Part shown: positions 44,396 through 54,232 of the stretch, in pieces
Position numbering within the stretch: the stretch's first letter is position 1
Layout: every line of letters begins with the position of its first letter
NCBI GenBank assembly: GCA_023411215.1
Contig: JAEYOY010000021.1
Coordinates: forward strand, 56,804-120,803
Source: Bacillota bacterium
Lineage (GTDB): Bacteria; Bacillota; Clostridia; Lachnospirales; Lachnospiraceae
Length of the DNA stretch: 64,000 nucleotides
Reading direction: 5' to 3'
The notes under the pieces: generated by a model
Told to the model about the DNA's origin: nothing
The model's input: the letters and a program-made list of their open reading frames with translations, nothing else
The model's database searches: none
Program-made: the position numbers and the translations under genes

Positions 44396-45277
44396 TTAAT
44401 CCTCCTTATTCCTGAATACACGGCCAATAAGCAAAGCAAAGGCGAAGCACAAAATGATAAGAAGGAAAGCAATCGTACTTCCCATACCATATCGATTACG
44501 CAGGAACAACATACTTATCATCAACGTACTAGGTACCTCCGTCGCATGTAACGGTCCGCCATTTGTTAATACATAGATTAAGTCAAAAGACTTAAGAGAG
44601 CCTGTAACAGCAAAGATAGTACATATCTTCAGTATAGGCTTAATGTATGGTAAAACTATATAACGGTTAACCTGCCCCTCTTTTGCTCCGTCAATCATTG
44701 CTGCCTCGCGATACTCAGTAGGGACACTTTTAATACCTGCAAACATCAGCAGCATATGATAACCGACATACTGCCATAAGGTAGGTACGAAAGCAGCCCC
44801 AAGTGCGGTACTTTCCTCTCCAAGCCAAATCCTTGCCAAACTATCCAGACCAATCGCTCTCAGAGCTACATTAAGTAAGCCGTAGGACGGATTGTATATC
44901 TTTAGCCAGAGCTGACCGATAACAACGGTAGAAATAAGAACTGGTGCAAAATAAATTGAAAGAAAACCTCGTTCACCCTTTCTTCCCATACCGAGAAGTA
45001 GTGCAAGACCCAATGCAAGCGGTAACTGAATGGCTACTGATAGCAATGCTAAAAGCAGCGAATTTCCCAGAGCCTTAGTAAAGCCTATTGAGTTGCTGGT
45101 AAACAGTTCCGTATAATTTTCTAATCCAATGAATGTCTTTTCTCCAAAGCCTTTCCAATTAAATAAACTGTAATAGCCCGACATAAATATAGGTGCAATA
45201 AGGATGAATAAAAAAAGTAACAGCGCAGGGAGAATAAACAGAAGAATAGTCAGTTTATTACTATATAATTTTTTCAT
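44396..45277 (-). CDS. Carbohydrate ABC transporter permease (MalF/LacF type)
   Basis: About 293 residues from ATG 45277, which has GGAAGGA upstream; the frame extends to 45319. Six membrane segments, and the EAA loop E-A-A-M-I-D-G-A-K-E-G-Q (about 190-201). It is translated just ahead of the second permease. A hairpin between it and the binding-protein gene (45336-45390) and a smaller one at 45300-45316 (GAAACAG/CTGTTTC) probably lower its expression relative to the binding protein. Confidence 0.9.
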   Translation of the reverse strand: MKKLYSNKLTILLFILPALLLFLFILIAPIFMSGYYSLFNWKGFGEKTFIGLENYTELFTSNSIGFTKALGNSLLLALLSVAIQLPLALGLALLLGMGRKGERGFLSIYFAPVLISTVVIGQLWLKIYNPSYGLLNVALRAIGLDSLARIWLGEESTALGAAFVPTLWQYVGYHMLLMFAGIKSVPTEYREAAMIDGAKEGQVNRYIVLPYIKPILKICTIFAVTGSLKSFDLIYVLTNGGPLHATEVPSTLMISMLFLRNRYGMGSTIAFLLIILCFAFALLIGRVFRNKED

Positions 45278-45335
45278 CTTGATTCCTTCCCTACAAGATG
45301 AAACAGCAAGCTGTTTCACTTGTCATGTATTAGAC

Positions 45336-45390
45336 AAGAAGCGGTTCCCAGATGATTTTGATCCAGACAATCGTTGGGAAACCGCTTCTT
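45336..45390 (-). terminator. Intra-operon hairpin after the binding-protein gene
   Basis: AAGAAGCGGTTCCCA (45336-45350) pairs with TGGGAAACCGCTTCTT (45375-45390) with one bulged base. No T-run follows on the minus strand, so it is more likely a messenger-stabilising or partly attenuating hairpin than a full terminator. This is common between binding-protein and permease genes. Confidence 0.7.
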
Positions 45391-45464
45391 TCTTAATCGA
45401 ATTAGAACCTAATGACTTAATGGCTCTCATTCATGTTTCTTAAATTATTATGTACTTCCCAGAA

Positions 45465-46805
45465 TTACTTAATATCCTTAACAAGGCTATCAACAAATGC
45501 CTTACCATCGATAGCAGAAGAATAAATCTGGCTTACATAGTCAAGATAAATGTTTGCGGTATCAGCAGGCATTGCATTGTCACCGAACGGTACTAACTGG
45601 CTTGAATTAGCAACGATTTGAGCAACTGACTGTGTTAAAGGATTGACTGCTGAATAGTCACCGTTAGGATCCTGTGTCCATGCAGGAAGTCCATTACCAT
45701 CAATGTAACCATACTTACAGACGTTTTTAGCAATTTCAAATGCACTATCAGCAGCTATAGCAGCGTTCGGAGAACTTGCAGCAACAGCAAGTCCGTCAGT
45801 AGGTCCACCAATGAGCTCGCCTAACTTAGACTTTGTAGAGTCGATAACTGGGAACTCAGCAACCTGAACCTTATCGGTCAGACCAGCGTTAGCAAAGTCT
45901 GCACAGTTCCATGTACCATTGATATAGAAAGCGTACTTTCCAGCAATGAAGTTAGCTTTAACCTCGTCATTAGAAAGAGCGATGCCTTCCGGATCAAAAT
46001 ACTTCTTGCTAATCATTTCCTGGAAGAGACCAACTGCCTTAACTACATCATCATTACCCCATGAAGCTTTGCCGGTAAAGATATCATTCATCGCGGGAGC
46101 ACCAGCAGTTTTCTCAATAATGGACTCAAGATACTCGGTTACACACCAGGTCTCTTTTCCTGAGCAGCCAAAAGGAATAATTCCCTTTGCAATAAGAGCA
46201 TCACAGCAAGCAATCAGTTCATCGTATGTACCAGGAACCTTATCAAAGCCTGCCTGCTTCAGAAGATCCATATTAGAGAACATAGCAACGATGTTCATAG
46301 TGATCGGTGCAGCATAAACGCTTCCGTCATATTTAACGTTGCCCACCATAACTTCAGGTAAATCAGCAGCATATTTAGCATATGCCGCATCTGCATTATA
46401 AACACGACCAGCATCAACGAAATCACCAAGGAAAGCACATCCCCATGTATAGAAGATATCAGGTAATTCGTTTGCAGCTACAGCAGCCTTAATCTTTGTC
46501 TTGTATTCCTGGTTCTGAGTAGCTTCCCAAGTAAGGTTGATTTCCGGATGAGCTGCCTGGAAATCAGCGATACCAGCTTCATAAGCATGACGATTTGAAT
46601 CGCTCTCTACAGCTATACACCACATAGTGAGGTCGATCGGCTCACTCACGGTTGCAGCAGGTGCTTCGGTAGCTGTAGCGGCAGGTGCTTCGGTTGAAGC
46701 AGCAGGTGTTTCGTTTGTGGTAGGTGTTTCGCTAGCAGATTTTCCACATCCAACGAGAGATACGAGCATCCCAACACCCAGCAGTAACGCAATAACTCTT
46801 TTCAT
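45465..46805 (-). CDS. Sugar ABC transporter substrate-binding lipoprotein
   Basis: 446 residues. Lipoprotein signal with lipobox L-V-G-C at about 17-20, then an Ala/Thr/Pro-rich linker with T-E-A-P-A-A repeats, then a family 1 extracellular solute-binding fold (from about 57; L-T-M-W-C, I-P-D-I-F-Y-T-W-G, F-I-A-G-K-Y-A-F-Y-I-N-G-T-W). It captures a sugar or oligosaccharide outside the membrane for the two permeases. The start has GAGGAGGG. Specificity unknown. Confidence 0.92.
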   Translation of the reverse strand: MKRVIALLLGVGMLVSLVGCGKSASETPTTNETPAASTEAPAATATEAPAATVSEPIDLTMWCIAVESDSNRHAYEAGIADFQAAHPEINLTWEATQNQEYKTKIKAAVAANELPDIFYTWGCAFLGDFVDAGRVYNADAAYAKYAADLPEVMVGNVKYDGSVYAAPITMNIVAMFSNMDLLKQAGFDKVPGTYDELIACCDALIAKGIIPFGCSGKETWCVTEYLESIIEKTAGAPAMNDIFTGKASWGNDDVVKAVGLFQEMISKKYFDPEGIALSNDEVKANFIAGKYAFYINGTWNCADFANAGLTDKVQVAEFPVIDSTKSKLGELIGGPTDGLAVAASSPNAAIAADSAFEIAKNVCKYGYIDGNGLPAWTQDPNGDYSAVNPLTQSVAQIVANSSQLVPFGDNAMPADTANIYLDYVSQIYSSAIDGKAFVDSLVKDIK

Positions 46806-46917
46806 AATACCCTCCTCAAAAAATGTTTTTTTATGTAAATGTAATATGACTCGATGTGTCTTTGAAGCATCCGGCTTTCTGCCGTATGTCCGTCAAGTCA
46901 AAATCACATTTTCATAC

Positions 46918-47505
46918 TTATTCTTTGTCGCTCATTCTAACCATACGCCATGGATATTCAATGCGCAGCTTATCCTTCTCCAAATGAAAATAACACACTG
47001 TATCTTCAAACTGATCATTATAAACAAGCTTAAAGGTTGAATTCTCATCATCTACCGTATAGTAACCGGGAAAAAAGCCGTCCTCCATGAATGTTCCTGC
47101 CTCAGTAAAGGAGTAAGACCAGTTTTTCTCTGCGCATGACCATTCGCCTACCAGACCAACCGGCTCACCCTCACCAGAAAAGGTATATGTATTATTGCTA
47201 TATAGGTACATTCCCTCATCATCAAGTGTATAGCGAAGCTGTATGGTCTTACCGTCTGTATCCATCAGCTTAATAAACTGACTGTCACCTTCAAAGGAAT
47301 AGTCCTTGCCTTCATACTCTGCGGTACCATCTTCATGAAATACTGCTATTGCCGTCTCTTTATCGTGTATATATGCCCAACCTCCGTATATCCCCAGTGC
47401 TTCATTTGATTTAGCGGTATCATTCTCATTCTTACCGCATGCTATCATCAACAATAGCATGAGCACAACAGCGAAAATAGTTGGCAAAAATTTTGTTATT
47501 TTCAT
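46918..47505 (-). CDS. Lipoprotein with repeated beta domains, unknown function
   Basis: 195 residues. Lipobox L-M-I-A-C at about 19-23. The mature part has two related modules, each starting G-x-W (Y-G-G-W-A-Y and V-G-E-W-S-C) followed by a F-x-E-x-G-T motif, as in lipocalin-like or DUF5640-like lipoproteins. It lies 112 bases upstream of the binding-protein gene in the same direction and may be the first gene of that operon. It could be an accessory surface protein of the transporter; no function is known. Confidence 0.75.
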   Translation of the reverse strand: MKITKFLPTIFAVVLMLLLMIACGKNENDTAKSNEALGIYGGWAYIHDKETAIAVFHEDGTAEYEGKDYSFEGDSQFIKLMDTDGKTIQLRYTLDDEGMYLYSNNTYTFSGEGEPVGLVGEWSCAEKNWSYSFTEAGTFMEDGFFPGYYTVDDENSTFKLVYNDQFEDTVCYFHLEKDKLRIEYPWRMVRMSDKE

Positions 47506-47689
47506 ACTATTACCTCTTTCCCACTCATTATATAATTAACTATCCTGAACATAAATAGAATATTTTTACTTTTATAAGCACTATTTTTACCTATTTTTAC
47601 CTGTTTGTATCTTTTTATTTTTGTTTTTAGGGTTGTTTATAATCAATGTACACACCTACAGTAACAATGATTTTTCATGATTTTGTCAT

Positions 47690-47758
47690 CAAAAAAAGAC
47701 CAACCAGTAATTCTCTCGCTTTAAAATATCTAACTAAGAGTATTACTTGATTGATCTT
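47690..47758 (-). terminator. Terminator of the second ABC/two-component cluster
   Basis: AAGACCAACCA-GTAAT (47696-47711) pairs with ATTACTTGATTGATCTT (47742-47758) using G-U pairs. On the minus strand it is followed by TTTTTTTGATG. It lies about 200 bases past the kinase stop. Confidence 0.65.
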
Positions 47759-47774
47759 CTGAAATTGAATTGTT

Positions 47775-47994
47775 ATGAATAAATTAGGGATATTGAAGGT
47801 TTCCGCAAGCACCAACTTTAATAAGATTATGCTCGTTTTCTATTGGTGATTTCTTCCATTATATAGGATTTGGATATATACGTAGCACTTATGAGAGAAT
47901 GGCACAGCAGTTAATAACGATGATGGACCAAGCACCTAATTCTGATGTGCTGAGCTTATTCAAAATTTATATTTTTAATCAATCCCAGATGTAA
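47775..47994 (+). pseudogene. Possible frameshifted coding remnant
   Basis: A plus-strand ATG at 47775 opens 24 codons (M-N-K-L-G-I-L-K-V-S) before a stop. A second frame, open from about 47802 to a TAA at 47992-47994, reads protein-like (contains Y-I-R-S-T-Y-E-R-M-A-Q-Q-L). A frameshift would join them. Its 3' end overlaps the kinase gene on the other strand. Family not recognised; chance is possible. Confidence 0.25.
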
Positions 47995-49722
47995 AGTAAC
48001 GATTGTCCCCTGTCCTGGGGTCGAATCTATTCTTAACCCATACTTCTCACCATAATACAATTTTAATCGCTCCTGTACATTATACAATCCATAATGACTA
48101 GATTGCTGAGAATTCAATAATTCATACACTCGTTCCTGCTCCATTCCTACGCCATCATCCGTTATGATAATCAGTAGCTCATCCTCCAGAAATCGAGCTT
48201 CAATTGCAATAGTACCGGATTTCTCCGATTTTTTCAATATACCGTGAAGCACTGAATTCTCTACTATGGGCTGAAGTGTAAGCTTTGGAATGCTATAATT
48301 CCTGCATTCGGGGTCGATATTTGTTTCGTAATCCAATCCGCCGTCAAACCTTGCATTTTGAATAGTCAGGTAGGTTTTTATCAGCTCAATCTCATCTTCA
48401 ATACTGACCAATACTTTCCCTTTATTTAAGGACAGACGAAAGTATTTTGCCAGTGTTGTGACCAAAGAACTGATTTCAGGTGCATTTTTACGAAATGCCA
48501 TCCAATTAATGTTCTCTAACGTGTTATAAAGAAAGTGCGGATTGATCTGCGCCTGAAGCGCCATGAGTTGAGCCTTACGTTCCTCCAATCTGACTTCATA
48601 GCTTTCTTTGGAAAGCTGGTTACTGCGCTCAATCATGCTGTAGACCATAGCTTCTACTTTCCCCATATCATCTTTTCGATCTACCATTTGCTCTGATGTC
48701 AGCTGTTCTGCTTTAACACCCTCATTTTCAATTTTCTCAGCAATCAATCTCATCCTCTTCATGATCTCATTCATGATATTATTAATGATAACAAAAGATG
48801 CCGCCACAAGTAATATAATAACAAGAATTGTCAGCAAGATGAAATTCATATCTCCCCAGAAGGAGTGTCCCTCCAGCATACTTTCGTTGGCAATCCGGTC
48901 TACTAATATCCATCCGGTTTCTTTGATCGTTGTATAAACAAGATATTCCTCCTGACCGATGTCTCCGATTTGAAGAATGGCCTGTTCAGAAGCCCTTATC
49001 TTATCCATTAAGGAGTCATCCAGATACTTCTGCCCAAGCATCGGTTTATCAGCCCCTGACAGTAACCTGCCCTCCTTATCAACTATGAATATTCGTTCAC
49101 TCTCCCTTAAACTGACATCATCCATAAGCGAATATAAATATGCTTCCGTAATGTCTACCGATAAGATGCCGCTGTTATCAAAAATATTATTAGTATGCTT
49201 AATTACTCTGCGATAAGAAATCAACCAGGAATCCGATTCCCCAGCTATTGTGGTCTCATAATCTACGCCGGACCAAAGACCTGCTCCATACAGGTCTGCT
49301 ATTTCTGAATACCATTCTTTATCCTTTATACTATTCACTGAGAAAAAATTGACATGCTCAGTTGACACCATCTTTTCATCATCTACAAAGAGCCTTACTT
49401 TATATATGTGATTTTTTCCTTCATAGTTGTAGATTTTATTCCTAATGTTCTTCAGCTGCTTTAGCCAAAGCTTCATATCAGATCGATTGTCCTTACCCAA
49501 AAATTCTTTTATTTCCTCATCAAAGTATAAACTATCGGATACCATAGTAGCGTATTCAATGGTGTTGTGAATATTATAATTGATTTGTACTAAGGTCTGC
49601 ATCATTGCATTATTTATATTCTCATAAGCCAGTTCCGTTATCCTGAGATAATTACTGTAACCCAAAGCAAGGGTTGGTAAGAGTACCAATGTAAAAAAGA
49701 TGACAAAAAGCTTTCTTTTCAT
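47956..49722 (-). CDS. YesM-type sensor histidine kinase
   Basis: 588 residues. Membrane helices at about 5-25 and 294-316 enclose an extracellular dCACHE-like sensor (W-Y-S-E-I, S-Y-R-R-V-I). HAMP region, then phospho-acceptor H396 in I-N-P-H-F-L-Y-N-T-L-E-N and the HATPase domain (P-I-V-E-N-S-V-L-H-G, D-D-G-V-G-M). The start has GAAGGGAAG. It lies 37 bases after its response regulator gene, the reverse gene order from the cluster at 41-43 kb. Confidence 0.92.
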   Translation of the reverse strand: MKRKLFVIFFTLVLLPTLALGYSNYLRITELAYENINNAMMQTLVQINYNIHNTIEYATMVSDSLYFDEEIKEFLGKDNRSDMKLWLKQLKNIRNKIYNYEGKNHIYKVRLFVDDEKMVSTEHVNFFSVNSIKDKEWYSEIADLYGAGLWSGVDYETTIAGESDSWLISYRRVIKHTNNIFDNSGILSVDITEAYLYSLMDDVSLRESERIFIVDKEGRLLSGADKPMLGQKYLDDSLMDKIRASEQAILQIGDIGQEEYLVYTTIKETGWILVDRIANESMLEGHSFWGDMNFILLTILVIILLVAASFVIINNIMNEIMKRMRLIAEKIENEGVKAEQLTSEQMVDRKDDMGKVEAMVYSMIERSNQLSKESYEVRLEERKAQLMALQAQINPHFLYNTLENINWMAFRKNAPEISSLVTTLAKYFRLSLNKGKVLVSIEDEIELIKTYLTIQNARFDGGLDYETNIDPECRNYSIPKLTLQPIVENSVLHGILKKSEKSGTIAIEARFLEDELLIIITDDGVGMEQERVYELLNSQQSSHYGLYNVQERLKLYYGEKYGLRIDSTPGQGTIVTLHLGLIKNINFE

Positions 49723-49759
49723 ATGCTTCCCTTCTTCCGATCGAATCGGCCAAACCTGA

Positions 49760-51403
49760 TTACTTTATCTTTCTCATACCAATCAGCATCTGCCGGTACT
49801 CTTTGGGAGTCAGTGCTGTATGTCGCTTAAATATCTTACTGAAATAACTTGGTTCTATGTATCCTACCAGAGATCCAATTTCCGAAAGCTTTACCGTCTT
49901 GTCCTCAAGAAGGGTCTTAGCAGCCTCAATACGAACTAAGGTAATATACTGGTTTATGGTATTACCTGTGATCTGTTTAAAGATTCCGCAAAGATAATTC
50001 GGGCTAAGATATACTTGCTCTGCAATAGACGTGATTGTAATATCGTCCTGATAACTCTTTTGGATTATATTCTTAATTCGATCAACCGTCTCCTCATTTT
50101 GGTCAACTACCTTTTCCCGGATCATTTGATTAAGCTTTAAGCAATAGGTAAGTGTCTGCTGCATCATCTCAGGGATTGTCTCCGTCTTACCAAGCTTTTC
50201 ATATTCGGACAGAATATCAATTTTCTCAATTTTAAAACTATCATCAATCCTTGATATGTAATCCGACACAGCGGTAATCAGCATTCCTGAGCACTGTATC
50301 CCATAGAGCAAATCCAGCTTTGGACTTGAAGCAATTGATTGAAAATAACGCTCGACTGCTGTTTCCAACAGTCCCTGATCCGATGCTGCGATTACTGTAA
50401 GGACAGCATTCAAAGACTGGAAGAGGGAATCATCCTCCAATATCTCATATTCATGATTATGAATTACTCTATTTTTGCCAAGCACCAGTCTCTTGCATAC
50501 ATTCTCTTTTGCTGTTTTAAATGTTTCCGGGAGTCCTGTAATTCCATTGACAAAGGCTCCGACTCCAACTGTTGCACTGATTCTGGATCCTTTCAGTGAT
50601 TCAAAAAGCATCCTTATCAGCGCCTTAATTTGTGTATGAAATAATTCAGGCTGCTTTGCATCCAAAGAGAATTCCTCGCGCATAAGAAGAACAAACTCCC
50701 CTCGGTCATATTCAAATACATATCCATCTACAAATATCTCCAGCAATTCTTCCAAGAGATTCTGAATGCCAAAGTCAAGAACCTTCTCAGCCGAACGATT
50801 TATACCGTTATATGTTTCTTGCTTGTTATCAATGCTAACGACTGCAGTACAATAAAAATCATTCCTACCGAGTTCAACCTGAATAAAATTCATACGTTCC
50901 GTGAACTCCGGTGAAGAATTGCTAAGAACTCCATCTACCAGATCAGCAAAGAAACGTGCGCGCAGTATTGGCAGGTTACTTTGCATTTGCATTCTTATCT
51001 TCTCTTTCTTACAACGTTCCTCTCGCTCCGCATCGAGTAGTCTTCGTACCTTTTCCAGAATTGATAGCAATTCGTTCGTATCGATTGGCTTTAGGATATA
51101 ATCAAGAGCATTTACTTTAAATGCATTTTTAAAATACTCCACATCATCATAAGCACTCATAATCAGAATAGCCGGTTTCTTAGCTAACTGCGCCAAACGC
51201 CCAGTCAGTTCAAAACCATCAAGATCCGGCATGCGAATATCGGTAAGCACCAGATCCGGCTCCTTCTCCATTGCCATCGAAAGCGCTGATAATCCGCCCT
51301 CCGCAACACCGGAAACCTCAAAGCCACAGGGACTGTTTTCTATAAAGTATGCGATTCCTTCTCTTGTCTGCTTTTCATCATCTGCTATCAGAAGCTTATA
51401 CAT
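49760..51403 (-). CDS. YesN-type response regulator with AraC output domain
   Basis: 547 residues. Receiver domain 1-125 with D55 and the A-D-D-E start; a long middle region (about 150-420) of the YesN type; a C-terminal AraC domain (about 445-545: Y-L-S-P-N-Y-L-C-G-I-F-K-Q and G-Y-I-E-P-S-Y-F-S-K-I-F-K-R). The start has GGGAGG. It likely activates the upstream lplB-like transporter operon in response to the partner kinase. Confidence 0.92.
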   Translation of the reverse strand: MYKLLIADDEKQTREGIAYFIENSPCGFEVSGVAEGGLSALSMAMEKEPDLVLTDIRMPDLDGFELTGRLAQLAKKPAILIMSAYDDVEYFKNAFKVNALDYILKPIDTNELLSILEKVRRLLDAEREERCKKEKIRMQMQSNLPILRARFFADLVDGVLSNSSPEFTERMNFIQVELGRNDFYCTAVVSIDNKQETYNGINRSAEKVLDFGIQNLLEELLEIFVDGYVFEYDRGEFVLLMREEFSLDAKQPELFHTQIKALIRMLFESLKGSRISATVGVGAFVNGITGLPETFKTAKENVCKRLVLGKNRVIHNHEYEILEDDSLFQSLNAVLTVIAASDQGLLETAVERYFQSIASSPKLDLLYGIQCSGMLITAVSDYISRIDDSFKIEKIDILSEYEKLGKTETIPEMMQQTLTYCLKLNQMIREKVVDQNEETVDRIKNIIQKSYQDDITITSIAEQVYLSPNYLCGIFKQITGNTINQYITLVRIEAAKTLLEDKTVKLSEIGSLVGYIEPSYFSKIFKRHTALTPKEYRQMLIGMRKIK

Positions 51404-51654
51404 AAATGCCTCCCTATTATCTATATTTATTCAAAGTAGCTCCATTTTCCTGAAGCCTGCTTCGCACTATTGATATATCAACATCCCGTACATCTCCAAA
51501 ATCAAAGTCAGTCAGGATGCCATTCCTGCTGCCTGCTTGAAGCTTTATTCTTCCACATCATAGTATACTGTCTAATTGTCGCACAATAATATTACCATAA
51601 TATAGTGTAAATAAAAATATGTAATTATCTCTGAACCGGAAGAAGCATATACAT

Positions 51655-51690
51655 TAAAAAGAGGGGTGCAGGCATTAATCCCACACCCCT
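51655..51690 (-). terminator. Terminator after the lplA-like gene
   Basis: AGGGGTG (51662-51668) pairs with CACCCCT (51684-51690). On the minus strand it is followed by CTTTTTAATG. It separates the transporter genes from the two-component genes, which therefore probably have their own promoter in 51404-51660. Confidence 0.8.
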
Positions 51691-51711
51691 GTACCTTATA
51701 CAACAGGATCA

Positions 51712-53298
51712 TTATCTTGATTGATACCATTCATTATACTTAGCAATTAATTTATCTCCGCATAAGGACTTCCAATCATTAATAAAATCTTGATAGCTTT
51801 CCTCTGTGATACCGCTTACTACAGAGTTTACAACGAATTCCTCGGTAAAACTCGATGAATCAGTCAGATCTGAAGAAATCTCTGCAAAGACGGAACAAGG
51901 TACCTCACTTCCCGGATTCACACGAATAAAATTGCCATAATCGAAGTTAAGCTGGGAATATGCCTTGAACTGGTCTTCATTTTTACGGGCACGGCATAAC
52001 CAATAAGTACCATAATCCGCTGTCGTGCCGGTTAGGTATGCGTTCGCATTTCCTCTTTGCTCAAAAAAGGTAGGTAATATCGGTGTATAGTTTCCTTCCG
52101 CATCTACCTCGTGATCTGCACCTTCTACACCGATTACCATTTCCTTAAAGGTCTCGGGTTCCAGTTTCTTTGCGAAGTAATCCATGGTAGCTTCAATATT
52201 CTTTGCATTTTTAGGGATGACCACATAATTATCTATCTGATTGATCGATGCTGCACTCATACCTACTTTCCCTGCCATATCTAGCGGCTGAATAAATTCT
52301 ACTGTCGCACCCGGACTTGTTTTTTTAAAGGTTTCGACCATGTTTGGTACCGAGAACCAGGCATCAATTTTACATAACGCAAGATCAGTTGTAAACCTCT
52401 CCAGGGTCGTTGCAGACTGGTTGGTGGGCATTTCAGTATCCAATAAGCCTTTTGTATATAACTCATTCAGATAAACCAGAAAATCATAAAAGCCATCTTG
52501 AAGCTGAAAAGGAACCAGTTCACCATTGATATCCTTCCAATCAGACTCTACTCCGAAGGCACCGCCGAGACCTCCGTTACGAAGATGATTCAGGTCTGAT
52601 ATGGCGGCTGTGAAAGGTGTAGCAGCACTTCCCTTGCCCGTAGGATCTGTATCTTTAAAGGTCTGAAGCATTGTCGTAAATTCATCAAGAGTGGTTGGCT
52701 TAGATAATCCCATCTTTTCAAGAATATCTGTACGTATCATGATGCTGTTAGCAACATTAGAGCTATCTTCACGTCCGGAAGGGCTGGCCGAGGGAATACA
52801 ATAATAGGTATCCCCTACCATACATATATCGAGCATGGATTGGCTAATAGTAGTGGCAATACTCGGAGCATATTGCTCAACCAGTTCCTTCATATCCATT
52901 AAAGCTCCCTGGCTTGCAAAATCAGCATAGCGGCTTTTATCATTCAATACAATAAAATCATAATCAGCACCTGCAGCCATAATAGCATTCAATTTATCGG
53001 ACGGATTATCCGCCGGAAGGATATCATATTCTACTTTGTATCCCGTTTTTTCCGTTATCCAACCATATACTGGATTTGCCTCCGGATCATTCCATGCAAG
53101 CCCTCCCTGATTAGGCACCAGTGCTTTTAATATCACCGGCTCACTGGCTGCAGTTTCTCCTGCACTTTCCTGGTTATTGCCTTTCGTACCTTCGTTAGTG
53201 GTTTCGCTAGTATCTACCTTTTTACCGCAGCCTGCAAGCATTGTAACAGTCAGGCACAGTGTTAGGATTAGTACTAGGAATTGTTTCATTTTCTTCAC
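51712..53298 (-). CDS. Oligosaccharide ABC transporter substrate-binding lipoprotein (LplA-like)
   Basis: 528 residues. Start is GTG at 53298 with AAGGAGG upstream. Lipobox M-L-A-G-C at about 19-23, a Glu/Thr-rich linker, then a long binding domain of the LplA/YtcQ type (N-D-P-E-A-N-P-V-Y, N-D-K-S-R-Y-A-D-F, Y-Y-C-I-P-S). These usually take in oligosaccharides such as rhamnogalacturonan or xylan fragments. It follows the permease genes by 46 bases. Confidence 0.92.
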   Translation of the reverse strand: MKKMKQFLVLILTLCLTVTMLAGCGKKVDTSETTNEGTKGNNQESAGETAASEPVILKALVPNQGGLAWNDPEANPVYGWITEKTGYKVEYDILPADNPSDKLNAIMAAGADYDFIVLNDKSRYADFASQGALMDMKELVEQYAPSIATTISQSMLDICMVGDTYYCIPSASPSGREDSSNVANSIMIRTDILEKMGLSKPTTLDEFTTMLQTFKDTDPTGKGSAATPFTAAISDLNHLRNGGLGGAFGVESDWKDINGELVPFQLQDGFYDFLVYLNELYTKGLLDTEMPTNQSATTLERFTTDLALCKIDAWFSVPNMVETFKKTSPGATVEFIQPLDMAGKVGMSAASINQIDNYVVIPKNAKNIEATMDYFAKKLEPETFKEMVIGVEGADHEVDAEGNYTPILPTFFEQRGNANAYLTGTTADYGTYWLCRARKNEDQFKAYSQLNFDYGNFIRVNPGSEVPCSVFAEISSDLTDSSSFTEEFVVNSVVSGITEESYQDFINDWKSLCGDKLIAKYNEWYQSR

Positions 53299-53344
53299 AC
53301 TCTTTCCTCCTTATTAATTTATGATAAGCATTTTTCCAATGCAT

Positions 53345-54232
53345 TTATCCCTTTGTCGATCCGATGGTCATACCCTTCACAAAATACCGTTGCATGAAAG
53401 GGTATACACATAGAATTGGTACGGTAGCTGCAACAATCGCTGCTGCTGTTATACTCTCCTCCGATACTTCCTGCATCATGGACATTTTAGCTTGAATATC
53501 TGTCGCCTTTGATATCATATCTCTTAGATATAAAGGTAATGTCTGGAGTTCCGGACTGTTTACATACATCATGGGTCCAAAATAATTATTCCAAATCATT
53601 ACGGAAGTGAATACCACAATGGTAGCATAGACCGGTTTGCTTAATGGTACAATAAAACGCGCGAATATAGTTAAATTCGTTGCTCCGTCCACCTTCGCCG
53701 ATTCAATAATGCTCTCCGGGATATCCTCATAGAAGTTTTTAATGATCAGCAAGTGAAATACATTAATCAGTCCGGGAACAATCAGGACGGTCCGAGTATC
53801 CAGTATACCATAAGCATTATAAAGCAAATAGGTTGGAATGATTCCACCACTAAAGTACATGGTAAACACAAAGAATAATAAAATTTTCTTCATATGGGGG
53901 AGGTTGCGCAGGGATAACGGAAAAGCAGTAAATGCCGTTACGATTAAGGTACAAATCGTGCCAACCACTGTTATTAAGATAGAATTTCCAAACGCTACCA
54001 AAAATTTATTTGAGGCAAGTATGGATTTCATAGCTTCCAATTGAAAACCAACCGGGAAGATTCCTACGTTACCGGAGCTGATTGCCCATTCCTCGCTGAA
54101 GGCTTTCGATACAACATGCATTAATGGAAATATGATCAGTAAAACCAAGATTGTAATGAATAGGTAAGCAAAGGCTGTCACTAGAATTGCTTCTTTTCCC
54201 TTTTTTATCTTTGAAGATGGTTTTGAACTCAT
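53345..54232 (-). CDS. ABC transporter permease (LplC/YtcP-like)
   Basis: 295 residues, six membrane segments, EAA loop E-S-A-K-V-D-G-A-T-N-L-T (about 180-191), ends M-T-I-G-S-T-K-G as usual for YtcP-type permeases. Its ATG overlaps the stop of the upstream permease gene (TAATG), so the two are translationally coupled. Works with the lplB-like permease and the binding protein; the ATPase must be encoded elsewhere. Confidence 0.92.
   Translation of the reverse strand: MSSKPSSKIKKGKEAILVTAFAYLFITILVLLIIFPLMHVVSKAFSEEWAISSGNVGIFPVGFQLEAMKSILASNKFLVAFGNSILITVVGTICTLIVTAFTAFPLSLRNLPHMKKILLFFVFTMYFSGGIIPTYLLYNAYGILDTRTVLIVPGLINVFHLLIIKNFYEDIPESIIESAKVDGATNLTIFARFIVPLSKPVYATIVVFTSVMIWNNYFGPMMYVNSPELQTLPLYLRDMISKATDIQAKMSMMQEVSEESITAAAIVAATVPILCVYPFMQRYFVKGMTIGSTKG

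Noticed and set aside
45299..45316. Small palindrome GAAACAG/CTGTTTC as a LacI-type operator
   Set aside because: It lacks the central CG of the LacI operators and lies inside a transcribed operon; a messenger hairpin is more likely.
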